Part shown: positions 27,090 to 35,541 of the stretch, in pieces | How the letters are laid out: the number at the start of each line of letters is the position of its first letter | How positions within the stretch are numbered: the stretch's first letter is position 1 | Origin: Bdellovibrionales bacterium RIFOXYC1_FULL_37_79 | Lineage (GTDB): Bacteria; Bdellovibrionota; Bacteriovoracia; Bacteriovoracales; Bacteriovoracaceae | DNA length: 64,000 bases | Assembly: GCA_001770015.1 (NCBI GenBank) | Contig: MEQB01000042.1 | Span: forward strand, 96,352-160,351 | Reading direction: 5' to 3' | The notes under the pieces: model-generated | The model's input: the letters and a program-made list of their open reading frames with translations, nothing else | The model's database searches: none | What the model was told of the DNA's origin: nothing | Program-made: the position numbers and the translations under genes

Positions 27090-28895
27090 ATGGAAAGAAG
27101 CAGAGTACGTAATTTTTCAATTATTGCGCATATCGATCATGGTAAATCGACTCTGGCGGACCGTTTGTTAGAGTTTACTAATTCTCTTTCTAAGAGAGAA
27201 ATGAAAGAGCAGTTTTTGGATAATATGGATCTTGAAAAAGAGCGTGGCATAACCATTAAGGCCCAGACAGTGAGATTGACTTACAAAGCACAGGATGGAG
27301 AGCTTTATCATTTGCATTTAATCGATACTCCAGGGCATGTTGATTTTTCCTATGAAGTGTCCAGATCCTTGGCTTCTTGTGAGGGGGCCTTATTGGTCGT
27401 TGATGCCTCTCAAGGTGTGGAAGCGCAAACGCTCGCTAATGTTTATATGGCGATAGATAATAATCTTGAAATCATCCCTGTTATAAATAAAATTGATCTC
27501 CCTCACTCCGATACTGAAAAAGTTAAAAAAGAAATTGAGGATATAATTGGTATCGATACAGCAGAAGCTTGTCTGGTCTCTGCCAAGGCAGGAATCGGGA
27601 TTGAAAATCTGTTGGAAGCTATCGTTAAAAAAGTACCACCTCCACGCGGTAAAGTGGAAAATGATTTGCAAGCATTGGTGTTTGATTCTTGGTATGATCC
27701 CTATCAAGGTGTCGTGGTCCTGGTGAGGGTGATGGAAGGGGTGGTTAAACGAGGGGATAAGATTTATTTGAAAAAATCCAACTCGGATTACGAAGTGCTT
27801 AAAGTGGGAGTCAGTGCACCTTTTTTAACCGACCTTGACGAACTTCAAGCAGGTGATGTTGGGATGCTATTTTGTGGTATCAAAACTGTAAAAGATGTGA
27901 AAATTGGAGACACCATTGTTTCCGCCAGAAAAAGAGAGACTCCTAGTTTGGTTGGTTACAAAGAAATGAAGCCCATGGTTTTTTGTGGAGTTTTTCCGGT
28001 GGAGTCCAACGAGTACGGGATACTAAGAGATTCTTTGGAAAAACTGTCTTTGAACGATGCCTCCTTTACTTTTACCCCGGAAACCTCACAGGCGATTGGT
28101 TTTGGTTTCCGGTGTGGCTTTTTGGGGCTCTTACATATGAATATTATCCAAGAGCGATTGGAGCGTGAATTTGAAATGGATATGATTTCTACTGCTCCAT
28201 CGGTTAGTTACAAGGTGGTCAAAACTAGTGGGGAGGAAATCTTTGTAGATAACCCTGCCTTGTTACCGGATACGGGCAAAATTGAATCCATTAGCGAACC
28301 TTACGTTGAAATTAATATCCATGTCCCCAATACTTATGTGGGAAATATTATAAAATTGTGTATAGACAGAAGAGGTATTCAAAAAGAAATTCGCTATATC
28401 ACCACAGACCGGGTGCAAATTATTTTTGAATTACCCCTGGCCGAAATGGTGTTTGATTTTTATGATAAACTTAAAGGGTTGTCTAAAGGCTATGCCAGTA
28501 TGGATTATGAGGTTATAGATTTCAGGACATCTAATCTGGTGAAAGTGGATATACTATTAAATGGTGACAAAGTGGATGCTCTTTCCATGATTTGTCATAG
28601 GGATCATGCTCAACATAAGGGAAGGCAGTTGGTTCAAAAGCTTAGGAAATATATTGGAAGACAGCAATACGATATTGCGGTCCAAGCAGCAATTGGATCA
28701 CAAATTCTGGCCAGGGAAACCATTAAGGCTTTTAGAAAAAATGTCATTGCCAAATGTTACGGTGGAGATATTACCCGCAAAAGAAAGCTGCTTGAAAAAC
28801 AAAAAGAAGGCAAGAAAAAAATGAAGATGGTGGGAGCGGTGGAAGTTCCTCAGGAAGCATTTATGGCAGTTTTAAAAATTGATGAGGATGATTAG
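27090..28895 (+). CDS. lepA: Elongation factor 4 (LepA)
   Basis: 601 residues, normal for LepA. G1 [16 protein letters not shown]2 region [11 protein letters not shown]3 DTPGHVDF and G4 NKIDLP are intact; the LepA-specific C-terminal domain carries [55 protein letters not shown]. This ribosome-dependent GTPase acts in 30S assembly and rescues stalled elongation. LepA commonly heads an operon with signal peptidase lepB; here lepB is missing and an unknown gene follows 1 bp after the stop. Confidence 0.97.
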   Translation: MERSRVRNFSIIAHIDHGKSTLADRLLEFTNSLSKREMKEQFLDNMDLEKERGITIKAQTVRLTYKAQDGELYHLHLIDTPGHVDFSYEVSRSLASCEGALLVVDASQGVEAQTLANVYMAIDNNLEIIPVINKIDLPHSDTEKVKKEIEDIIGIDTAEACLVSAKAGIGIENLLEAIVKKVPPPRGKVENDLQALVFDSWYDPYQGVVVLVRVMEGVVKRGDKIYLKKSNSDYEVLKVGVSAPFLTDLDELQAGDVGMLFCGIKTVKDVKIGDTIVSARKRETPSLVGYKEMKPMVFCGVFPVESNEYGILRDSLEKLSLNDASFTFTPETSQAIGFGFRCGFLGLLHMNIIQERLEREFEMDMISTAPSVSYKVVKTSGEEIFVDNPALLPDTGKIESISEPYVEINIHVPNTYVGNIIKLCIDRRGIQKEIRYITTDRVQIIFELPLAEMVFDFYDKLKGLSKGYASMDYEVIDFRTSNLVKVDILLNGDKVDALSMICHRDHAQHKGRQLVQKLRKYIGRQQYDIAVQAAIGSQILARETIKAFRKNVIAKCYGGDITRKRKLLEKQKEGKKKMKMVGAVEVPQEAFMAVLKIDEDD

Positions 28896-28896
28896 T

Positions 28897-29526
28897 ATGT
28901 ATACTCACTTGAAAAGTCATATTGAATCTGCACTGAAAGAATATACCTCTGGCAGTAATTATGAATATTTAATTGAAGCCAAGGCCTTATTTACCGAGTT
29001 AGTGGGAGTTGTTCGAGAAGATGATCCAGAATATGAGAGCATCATGAATTTGTTTAATGATTGGTATTTATTTCAATTCCTGTCCATGAAGAAAACTAAA
29101 ACGATGATGAAAGAATATGTTATCAGCAAACAGCTGGATCCGTTGCTGACTGATTCATTAACCAATGTCCATTTTAGCCTGCTAGAACATGGGGGCTCAA
29201 ACCTGGGCGGGAGTATAACCGTCTGTGATTATTTCACCAGTCATAGTATTAAACTGGCCAAGGATTGTTTTAATCTAGGTCTTATCAAAGGCGATATTTT
29301 CATTGGCAGAATAATCAAATATGATAATGAGTATTATTTACTGGATGGTATTTCATTGTTTCCCAAGGAAATCAAACAATTTATCAAAAAACAGATAAGG
29401 AGTATAAAAAAGCTCAAGGATAGGCATAAGGAAATCGAGTATATATTCAGGCTTGACCGGCTTAAAAATAAATTGAAAAATTATGGACATCTGGACCCGG
29501 TACGTTTTTTTGAACAAAATTTTTAG
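28897..29526 (+). CDS. Hypothetical protein downstream of lepA
   Basis: 209 residues from ATG 28897, chosen for GAGGAT 5 bp upstream, within the end of lepA. No signal peptide or membrane segment. The N-terminal half is helical (LKSHIESALKEYTSG, EAKALFTELVGVV) and the C-terminal half is lysine-rich (FIKKQIRSIKKLKDRHKEIEY), which would suit nucleic-acid or ribosome contact, though this is speculation. The central block EHGGSNLGGSITVCDYFTSHSIKLAKDCF is the most characteristic. No family recognised; the position implies co-expression with lepA. Confidence 0.6.
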   Translation: MYTHLKSHIESALKEYTSGSNYEYLIEAKALFTELVGVVREDDPEYESIMNLFNDWYLFQFLSMKKTKTMMKEYVISKQLDPLLTDSLTNVHFSLLEHGGSNLGGSITVCDYFTSHSIKLAKDCFNLGLIKGDIFIGRIIKYDNEYYLLDGISLFPKEIKQFIKKQIRSIKKLKDRHKEIEYIFRLDRLKNKLKNYGHLDPVRFFEQNF

Positions 29527-29530
29527 ATCT

Positions 29531-30580
29531 CTACTTTTTAGGCTTAAGACTGATTCCCTTTTCTGATAATTTTAAAAGTAACATCATCTCGGGGTTCCAG
29601 GCGAGGGCCTGGGGTGAGTGCATTTGAGAGGGGACATGGGACCGGTACCTTAATTTAATTAAGCGGTGATCATTTATAATTATCATATTTTTATTACGAA
29701 ATCTAAAAGGAACATCCTTGATGCTTTTAACCCAATGAATTTCTTTTGCATTGATTTTATTTTTTATACTGTCTTTATAAGCAGACCCACTGCCCACAAT
29801 GTAAATAATTTCAGATGGGGGAAGAAAAAAGTGATCCCTCAATCGTTCAATCCTGTCTTTCATAAAATGAGGGTGATCTATCAGAATGGGAAGAGTTTTG
29901 GTTTTAGCAAAAATCTTTTTTTCCCGATTGTAGTATTTTTTAAATTTTTCTGCTGGCCTGATTCTTCTAAGAATTTCTCTTTGTTTGGCATCATGCTGCT
30001 TAGGATCTCGAACATGACCGTAGTGGAGGATGCTTACATCACTGCAAAATTCTTTGGTAGCCCCACGAAAACCCTGAGCATCCCCATAACAATAAATATC
30101 GGTATTGAGTTTAAATGCACGTATCTCAGCCGGATGCCATCTCTTACAAATAGCGATATGATAGTGATCTTTCCAGAAATGTAAAAAGCGCAACTTGACC
30201 GCGTCATAGTTATTGTCTTTGGCGTACTCAATATTTTCTTTGAGTTCATCATACTCTTTGGGGTGGATGATTTCGTCACAATGTAAAAAAATGGCCCAGG
30301 CATCCTGTTCGTGGCCATGAGCTTTTCTTAAAGCGTCTAGCGCAATATTGGCTTGCTCTGAAAAAATTTTGCCACCATCACCAATTAATTTTTCATCCCA
30401 AACTGTTCTGATAATTTCGATATTATTGAATTTTCTAATTTCATCTTCAGTGCCATCGGTGCTGTCACCCAAGGCCAGATATATTTTATCAACCAGCCCG
30501 GAAAGGGAGGTGAGCATTTCTACAAAAGGATAGTCAAATTGCTCCACATTGCGCATGAAAGTAAAACCATAACATTTCAT
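29531..30580 (-). CDS. Glycosyltransferase family 2-like protein
   Basis: 349 residues. An N-terminal GT-A-like region has GDSTDGTEDEI near residue 40 (family nucleotide-binding DGT) and a metal-binding acidic motif in FLHCDEII near residue 100. AQGFRGA and ILHYGHVRDPKQ in the middle recur in the protein at 37965-38852, so the two are paralogues. A C-terminal domain (IIYIVGSGSAYKD onward, about residue 255) of unknown fold is added. It probably transfers a sugar to a surface polysaccharide or LPS. Its ATG overlaps the stop of the flippase-like gene by 4 bp; the three genes from 32323 to 29531 form one operon. Confidence 0.7.
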   Translation of the reverse strand: MKCYGFTFMRNVEQFDYPFVEMLTSLSGLVDKIYLALGDSTDGTEDEIRKFNNIEIIRTVWDEKLIGDGGKIFSEQANIALDALRKAHGHEQDAWAIFLHCDEIIHPKEYDELKENIEYAKDNNYDAVKLRFLHFWKDHYHIAICKRWHPAEIRAFKLNTDIYCYGDAQGFRGATKEFCSDVSILHYGHVRDPKQHDAKQREILRRIRPAEKFKKYYNREKKIFAKTKTLPILIDHPHFMKDRIERLRDHFFLPPSEIIYIVGSGSAYKDSIKNKINAKEIHWVKSIKDVPFRFRNKNMIIINDHRLIKLRYRSHVPSQMHSPQALAWNPEMMLLLKLSEKGISLKPKK

Positions 30581-31572
30581 TTATCAAACTCCGAAGCATC
30601 CTTTATAGAATACTTTTTTGAACTCATGAGGTAGGGAATAACACCAAATAAATTAATCGTTATCCAGCAAATAAAGTAGAGATTAAACAGGGAGGCGCCG
30701 TTGTTAATACCATAAAGCGAAAAGAGTTGATCGAAGGCGGCGTGTCCCACTCCAATTCCGGCCGGTGAGATGGGGATCGCAATAGTGACAAATCCCAGGG
30801 GGATAAAACTTAAAGCATGTTCGAAGGAAAGGATGGTTCCTGTGATAAAAGGTGTTGCCAGGGCCCAAAAGGCAAACACATTGAGGGTTTGGACCACCAG
30901 ACTGATTCCTATTGAAAAACCAAGGGCTTTCGGGTTTTTGCCAATGTCCCAGATCGCAGAGGATACCCGGCTAATTAAATTTCCCACTGCAGGGATTTTT
31001 TTTAAACCTATGTGAAGGTAGTTTTGTATCTTAGCAGGCAGGATTATTGCTAGAATAAAAAAAATTACTCCAATAAAAATGATGAAATTCAGATGAACCA
31101 AATGGGCCACATGTTCCCCTTTGGCAATTAAGGTATCGTAATAGATTGCGCTGGAAAGTCCGATTAAAAGAAGAAGTCCGATAAGCCCGATAATCCGGTC
31201 CATTAAAGCGGATGTGAGTAAATAGGTCTTGCTTAAATTTTTATCGAGGTCTTTTGCGTACACCAGTTTGACCACATCGCCGGTTACAATCCCAGGAAGT
31301 ACCGAACTAAAAAAAACCCCGATCCAGGTTAGTCTAATCATGGTTGATAGTCGCAAGGTGGTGGATGATTTTATTTCCAGTAAAATTTTCCAGCGTATAG
31401 TTGTGAGCAGAATGTTTAGAATCATAATAAAAAAACCGATTGCCCAGGCCATTTTATATTGGAGGGAGGAAGTTAAAATGGAAAAATCCAGTTTGCCATT
31501 ATAAATCATCCAGACAATGATAGAGATGGCAAAGATAAATTTTAGAGCTGTTATAAGCATTGATTTAATCAT
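30577..31572 (-). CDS. UPF0104/LPG-synthase-like membrane protein
   Basis: 331-residue integral membrane protein with about eight transmembrane segments, of the lysylphosphatidylglycerol synthase transmembrane (UPF0104) family. Family features include TWIGVFFSSVLPGIVTGDVVKLVYAKD near residue 85 and PISPAGIGVGHAAFDQLFSLYG near residue 265. Members are found in glycolipid and polysaccharide gene clusters and are thought to act in lipid-linked sugar handling or lipid flipping. It is placed between two glycosyltransferases, overlapping the upstream one by 8 bp and the downstream one by 4 bp. Confidence 0.75.
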   Translation of the reverse strand: MIKSMLITALKFIFAISIIVWMIYNGKLDFSILTSSLQYKMAWAIGFFIMILNILLTTIRWKILLEIKSSTTLRLSTMIRLTWIGVFFSSVLPGIVTGDVVKLVYAKDLDKNLSKTYLLTSALMDRIIGLIGLLLLIGLSSAIYYDTLIAKGEHVAHLVHLNFIIFIGVIFFILAIILPAKIQNYLHIGLKKIPAVGNLISRVSSAIWDIGKNPKALGFSIGISLVVQTLNVFAFWALATPFITGTILSFEHALSFIPLGFVTIAIPISPAGIGVGHAAFDQLFSLYGINNGASLFNLYFICWITINLFGVIPYLMSSKKYSIKDASEFDK

Positions 31573-32323
31573 TCAAATCGTCCATATAAGCAAAGGCGTA
31601 CTTCATAAACATTGAGTAAGCGGCATTGATAGCAATAATGAGCCCGCTTGTCCCGTCTAAAATGCCAAGTTTCACCAAATAGCATTCGACAAATTTACCC
31701 ATTGGCCTTATTAAAACCTCGAAGAAATAGGGTCTTCTTTTTTTTCTTTTGATTAAATCCTTGGCACCCAGGCGGGCAAATTTTACGTTGGTGTCGATTT
31801 GGGATTTTACCGAAGGGAATGAGTAATGCATGATTTTGGTGTGAAGCGTTCCAATTTTTCCGGGAGAGGTTAGTTGTAAATCTTCGTGAACATGTGGTTC
31901 AGTCCATTTTATATAATTCCGGTGACCTAACCGGGTGATATATTCGGGATGCCATCCACCATGCTTGATCCATTTTCCACAAAAAGAGGTAAGTCGGTTG
32001 ATCTTGAACAGCTTGATATCTGGTTCACCGGTTTTAAACAGCTTAATAATTTCCTCTTTTAATTCAGGAGACACCACTTCATCGGAATCTATATTTAAAA
32101 CCCAGTGGTTTTTGCATAGACTTTGAGCGTAATTTTTTTGTTGTCCATAGCCTACGAATTTATTTTGAAAAACTTGGCATCCATGTCGTTGGCAAATTTC
32201 ATCAGTGCCATCAGTGGAGTAGCTATCAACCACTACAATTTCATCGACAAAATCAAGAGACTTCAGGGTTCTTCCAATGATTTTTGCGTTGTTGAATACG
32301 ATAATTGTGGCAGAAATATTCAT
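31565..32323 (-). CDS. Glycosyltransferase family 2 (WaaE/KdtX-like)
   Basis: 252 residues, GT2 family. The N-terminal ISATIIVFNNAKIIGRTLKSL and VVDSYSTDGTDEICQ (residues 4-48), DxD-like NIDSDEV near residue 78 and GGWHPEYITRL near 130 match the LPS core beta-1,4-glucosyltransferase group (WaaE/KdtX). It probably adds a hexose to the LPS inner core on the cytosolic side. First gene of the 29.5-32.3 kb operon; divergent from ugd across 59 bp that must hold both promoters. Confidence 0.8.
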   Translation of the reverse strand: MNISATIIVFNNAKIIGRTLKSLDFVDEIVVVDSYSTDGTDEICQRHGCQVFQNKFVGYGQQKNYAQSLCKNHWVLNIDSDEVVSPELKEEIIKLFKTGEPDIKLFKINRLTSFCGKWIKHGGWHPEYITRLGHRNYIKWTEPHVHEDLQLTSPGKIGTLHTKIMHYSFPSVKSQIDTNVKFARLGAKDLIKRKKRRPYFFEVLIRPMGKFVECYLVKLGILDGTSGLIIAINAAYSMFMKYAFAYMDDLND

Positions 32324-32382
32324 AATGAAGTATTTTACACATTTAAATTATAAATACCAATTTCTATTTTTTAGGAGATGCT

Positions 32383-33714
32383 ATGAAAGTGACGGTGATC
32401 GGAACAGGTTATGTCGGGTTGGTAAGTGGTGTATGTTTTGCGGAAATAGGACACCATGTTACCTGTGTTGATATTGATCCCCAGATTATAAGTAAACTAA
32501 ACAACGGTCATATTCATATATATGAACCCGGGTTGAAAGATTTGCTGGATAGAAATTTCAAGGCTGAGCGAATAAATTTTTCAACGAATTATGATTCGAT
32601 TAAAGATTCCAAAGTGGTTTTTATTGCCGTAGGCACCCCTTCTAAAATGGATGGCCGGGCAAATTTGGATTATGTGAAAGATTCGGCCATATCAATTGCC
32701 AAAAATTTAAATGATGGCACGATCGTTGTTTTAAAATCCACGGTCCCCGTGGGAACTCACAAATGGGTTAAAGAAGTTATTTCAGAAAATACCAAGAAGA
32801 AATTTTATCTGGTTAATAATCCTGAATTTTTGAAGGAAGGGTCGGCGGTTGATGATTTTATGCGGCCAGATCGAGTAGTGGTGGGGATTAAAGAACCCGA
32901 GGCCGGCGAAATTATGAAAGAACTTTATTCACCACTAACCAGACAGGGAAACCCGATTATTTTAATGAGTAATGCCTCTGCTGAAGTGACCAAGTACGCC
33001 TCTAACGCATTTTTGGCTACCAAGATCACTTTTATTAATGAGATCGCCAAATTTTGTGATGCCACTGGTGCAGATGTTGAAGAAGTTCGGCAAGGTATGA
33101 CGACGGATAGTCGTATTGGAAAACAATTTTTATTTCCAGGGCCTGGGTACGGCGGAAGCTGTTTTCCTAAGGATGTGCGGGCCATTATTCATACTAGTGA
33201 GGATTTGGGTATAGAACTGAGAATTCCCAGGGCCGTGAATGAAGTGAATGAGATTCATAAGCTTTATTTATTTGAAAAAATAAAAAAACATTTTGGTGAG
33301 AATTTATCTGGCAAAACATTTGCGCTATGGGGAGTTGCTTTCAAACCCAATACCGACGATGTTCGAGAAGCCCCTGCTATAAAACTGGCCAGCGAACTTA
33401 TTAAATACGGTGCCTGTATTCATTATTTTGATCCAGAGGCCATGGATAACTTTCAAAAATTTATGGATCAGACCAAGGCAAATAAAGGAAAATTAACGGC
33501 CCATAATAACAAGTATGATTGTTTAAATGGGGCGGATGCCTTGGTGGTAATGACGGAGTGGGGAGAGTTTCGTGTTCCTGATTTTATGGAAATCAAATCA
33601 AGACTTAAAATGCCGGTTATTTTTGATGGTAGGAACCTGTATAGGACCGACAAGGTTTTGGATCTGGGTTTTAAATACTATGCCATTGGAAAATATGTTG
33701 AGGGTAATCATTGA
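32383..33714 (+). CDS. ugd: UDP-glucose 6-dehydrogenase
   Basis: 443 residues. The NAD-binding motif GTGYVGLVSGVCFAEIGH is at residue 7; the catalytic cysteine lies in PGPGYGGSCFPKD near residue 265; ALWGVAFKPNTDDVREAPA marks the UDP-binding domain. It oxidises UDP-glucose twice to UDP-glucuronate, a precursor for uronic-acid containing capsule or LPS, in agreement with the glycosyltransferases on either side. GGAG precedes the ATG. Its TGA overlaps the TTG start of the next gene. Confidence 0.95.
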   Translation: MKVTVIGTGYVGLVSGVCFAEIGHHVTCVDIDPQIISKLNNGHIHIYEPGLKDLLDRNFKAERINFSTNYDSIKDSKVVFIAVGTPSKMDGRANLDYVKDSAISIAKNLNDGTIVVLKSTVPVGTHKWVKEVISENTKKKFYLVNNPEFLKEGSAVDDFMRPDRVVVGIKEPEAGEIMKELYSPLTRQGNPIILMSNASAEVTKYASNAFLATKITFINEIAKFCDATGADVEEVRQGMTTDSRIGKQFLFPGPGYGGSCFPKDVRAIIHTSEDLGIELRIPRAVNEVNEIHKLYLFEKIKKHFGENLSGKTFALWGVAFKPNTDDVREAPAIKLASELIKYGACIHYFDPEAMDNFQKFMDQTKANKGKLTAHNNKYDCLNGADALVVMTEWGEFRVPDFMEIKSRLKMPVIFDGRNLYRTDKVLDLGFKYYAIGKYVEGNH

Positions 33715-34484
33715 AAGTTGGAATCATTCAAATTTGTTCAAAGCTTGATTATCAGGCAAATCTGCAAAAAATAAAAGGTTATTTAAAAGAAGCTACTGAT
33801 CAGAAAGTGGAAGTGGTTTTTCTACCTGAGTGTTTTTATTCCATGTCGAATGGATTGGAAGCCTCTCCCTTCCTGGTTGATGGCAAAAATGAGCACTATC
33901 AAAATATCAGGTCATTATCACTTGATTTTCATCTCCCGATTATCGGTGGATCAGCGGCTACTTTACATGACCAAAAAGTGGTGAATAGGAGTTTTAATTT
34001 TGATGAACAGGGAAATGATCTTGGTTATTATGACAAGCTTCATCTGTTTAATTGCGAATTAAAAAACAAATCCATTAATGAGTCTGATATCTACGTCCCG
34101 GGTACAACTTCCAAGATCATAGAACTTGGTAAATTAACCGTGGGACTAGCGATATGTTTCGATGTCCGCTATCCGGAAATGTTTCGCGAATATCGATTAC
34201 TGGGTGCAAATTTATTTTCTATTTCGGCAGCCTTTACTATTCCAACCGGACAAGCACATTGGCACACCCTGGTTAGGGCCCGTGCAATTGAAAACCAATG
34301 TTTTGTGGTGGCACCGGCCCAGTGGGGCACCCACAATGAACGGATCCAGACTTACGGACATTCTTTGATCGTTGATCCCTGGGGGGAAATTCTGGCCGAT
34401 GCCGGCGATGGTGAGAAATTAATTGTGGCGGACATTAATCTCAATCAAGTGGAAGAAGTCAGAAAAAAAGTCCGGTTATTTTAG
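33711..34484 (+). CDS. Nit-type carbon-nitrogen hydrolase
   Basis: 257 residues of the nitrilase superfamily, with the catalytic triad E40 (FLPECF), K109 (YYDKLHLF) and C149 (AICFDVRYPE). The sequence is closest to the Nit1/Nit2 branch, which includes omega-amidases and deaminated-glutathione amidase. The start is TTG, overlapping the ugd stop (TTGA). The pairing with ugd may reflect only operon packing. Deaminated glutathione repair would be an attractive role, given gss 30 kb away, but substrate cannot be read from sequence. Confidence 0.85.
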   Translation: MKVGIIQICSKLDYQANLQKIKGYLKEATDQKVEVVFLPECFYSMSNGLEASPFLVDGKNEHYQNIRSLSLDFHLPIIGGSAATLHDQKVVNRSFNFDEQGNDLGYYDKLHLFNCELKNKSINESDIYVPGTTSKIIELGKLTVGLAICFDVRYPEMFREYRLLGANLFSISAAFTIPTGQAHWHTLVRARAIENQCFVVAPAQWGTHNERIQTYGHSLIVDPWGEILADAGDGEKLIVADINLNQVEEVRKKVRLF

Positions 34485-34499
34485 TGGGTCAGGCAAAAA

Positions 34500-35048
34500 T
34501 CAATCCATCTGCAGTTTGAAGATTCCGTCAATAGTTCTTTTAAAATCTTCTAACGTCAAATTTTTGTAGATTGGTAAGAAGCAACGCAGGTTGAATCGAT
34601 ATTCAGGAGGGGCAAAATTAAAATAGTAAATATTCTGGATGTTATTGGTAACTCTGGTCACACTCTTTATCTTTAAAACTTCATTTTCGTTTAACATATA
34701 AGGTGTTTGATATCCGCTGTGATCAGATAAATTGAATGCAAAGACACAGTAGGGATTAAAAGGATCTTTGGTAGCATCTTTGACGTCAACCATATTTCCC
34801 TCATTTAATGATAATGCCACCATCCAATAAAAAGGCACCCCATCCTCCGCAATGCGGGATAACTCTTGACGATCTTTTCGATTGGGGAAAGTTATCGTTT
34901 GTATGGTGGTTAGTGATTTCGATGATGCCAAATTGAGCATTTTCATCACGTCACTGGCGGGGTTGGTGGAAGTGGGATTGTTCACTTGATTGCCAAAACT
35001 GGTGGCAGACATTAAAGAAAATAAGATTAAAAATTGTACTAGTTTCAT
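34500..35048 (-). CDS. Small secreted protein, unknown function
   Basis: 182 residues with a signal peptide (MKLVQFLILFSLMSATSFG, cleavage near residue 19). The mature protein has two cysteines (NPYCVFAF, NLRCFLP) that could pair in the periplasm. No recognised domain. It is last in a block of three exported proteins (37542 to 34500) read in the same direction with short gaps of 1 and 21 bp, so it likely works with the beta-propeller lipoprotein. Confidence 0.6.
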   Translation of the reverse strand: MKLVQFLILFSLMSATSFGNQVNNPTSTNPASDVMKMLNLASSKSLTTIQTITFPNRKDRQELSRIAEDGVPFYWMVALSLNEGNMVDVKDATKDPFNPYCVFAFNLSDHSGYQTPYMLNENEVLKIKSVTRVTNNIQNIYYFNFAPPEYRFNLRCFLPIYKNLTLEDFKRTIDGIFKLQMD

Positions 35049-35069
35049 TAGCTAACCTCGTATGTAATG

Positions 35070-35540
35070 TTATTCATCTATATAAGCTGACATCCTTGAT
35101 TCAATAAAAACCTTACCGTCAACGCAGTGGTAGACCACCCTCACTTCATCACTAAAGCCAGAGACTGTAAACTCGTCATAAGCTGTGGCCGCAAAATAGT
35201 AAGCTTTATCAAAATCGAATTCGGCGGTAATGGTATATCGGGGATTATCAGGGGTATCGGTTAATCCAGCATCAATGCTCAGCTCATACATTCTAGTGCC
35301 TGGTCCTTTGTGAACGTGATATCCGCTGACAGGATCAGGGTTTTTACTCCAGGAAAAAGAAATGTTGCGGGTGGGATCTGAGCAGATTTCCCCGGTGGCT
35401 ACATAGTTTTTACTATCATCATTTTCATCGGGAGTTACGGTGAAGGGGGCATTGGGGTTTTTGGTTCCACCACCGCCACAAGAAAGCAATCCTGAAAGGC
35501 AGATACCCGTGATTATAACTGATATTTTTTGCGTCATCAT
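35070..35540 (-). CDS. Lipoprotein with fibronectin type III-like domain
   Basis: 156 residues from ATG 35540 (GAGGAATAA upstream). The lipoprotein signal ends in LLSC followed by a glycine run. After a short linker, residues 45-145 resemble an Fn3 module: NISFSWSKNPDPVSGYHVHKGPGTRMYEL, ending with YYFAATAYDEFTVSGFSDEVRVVY, which contains the common AATAYD motif. Likely a binding or spacer domain at the cell surface. Its start codon lies 1 bp after the stop of the beta-propeller gene. Confidence 0.7.
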   Translation of the reverse strand: MMTQKISVIITGICLSGLLSCGGGGTKNPNAPFTVTPDENDDSKNYVATGEICSDPTRNISFSWSKNPDPVSGYHVHKGPGTRMYELSIDAGLTDTPDNPRYTITAEFDFDKAYYFAATAYDEFTVSGFSDEVRVVYHCVDGKVFIESRMSAYIDE

Positions 35541-35541
35541 T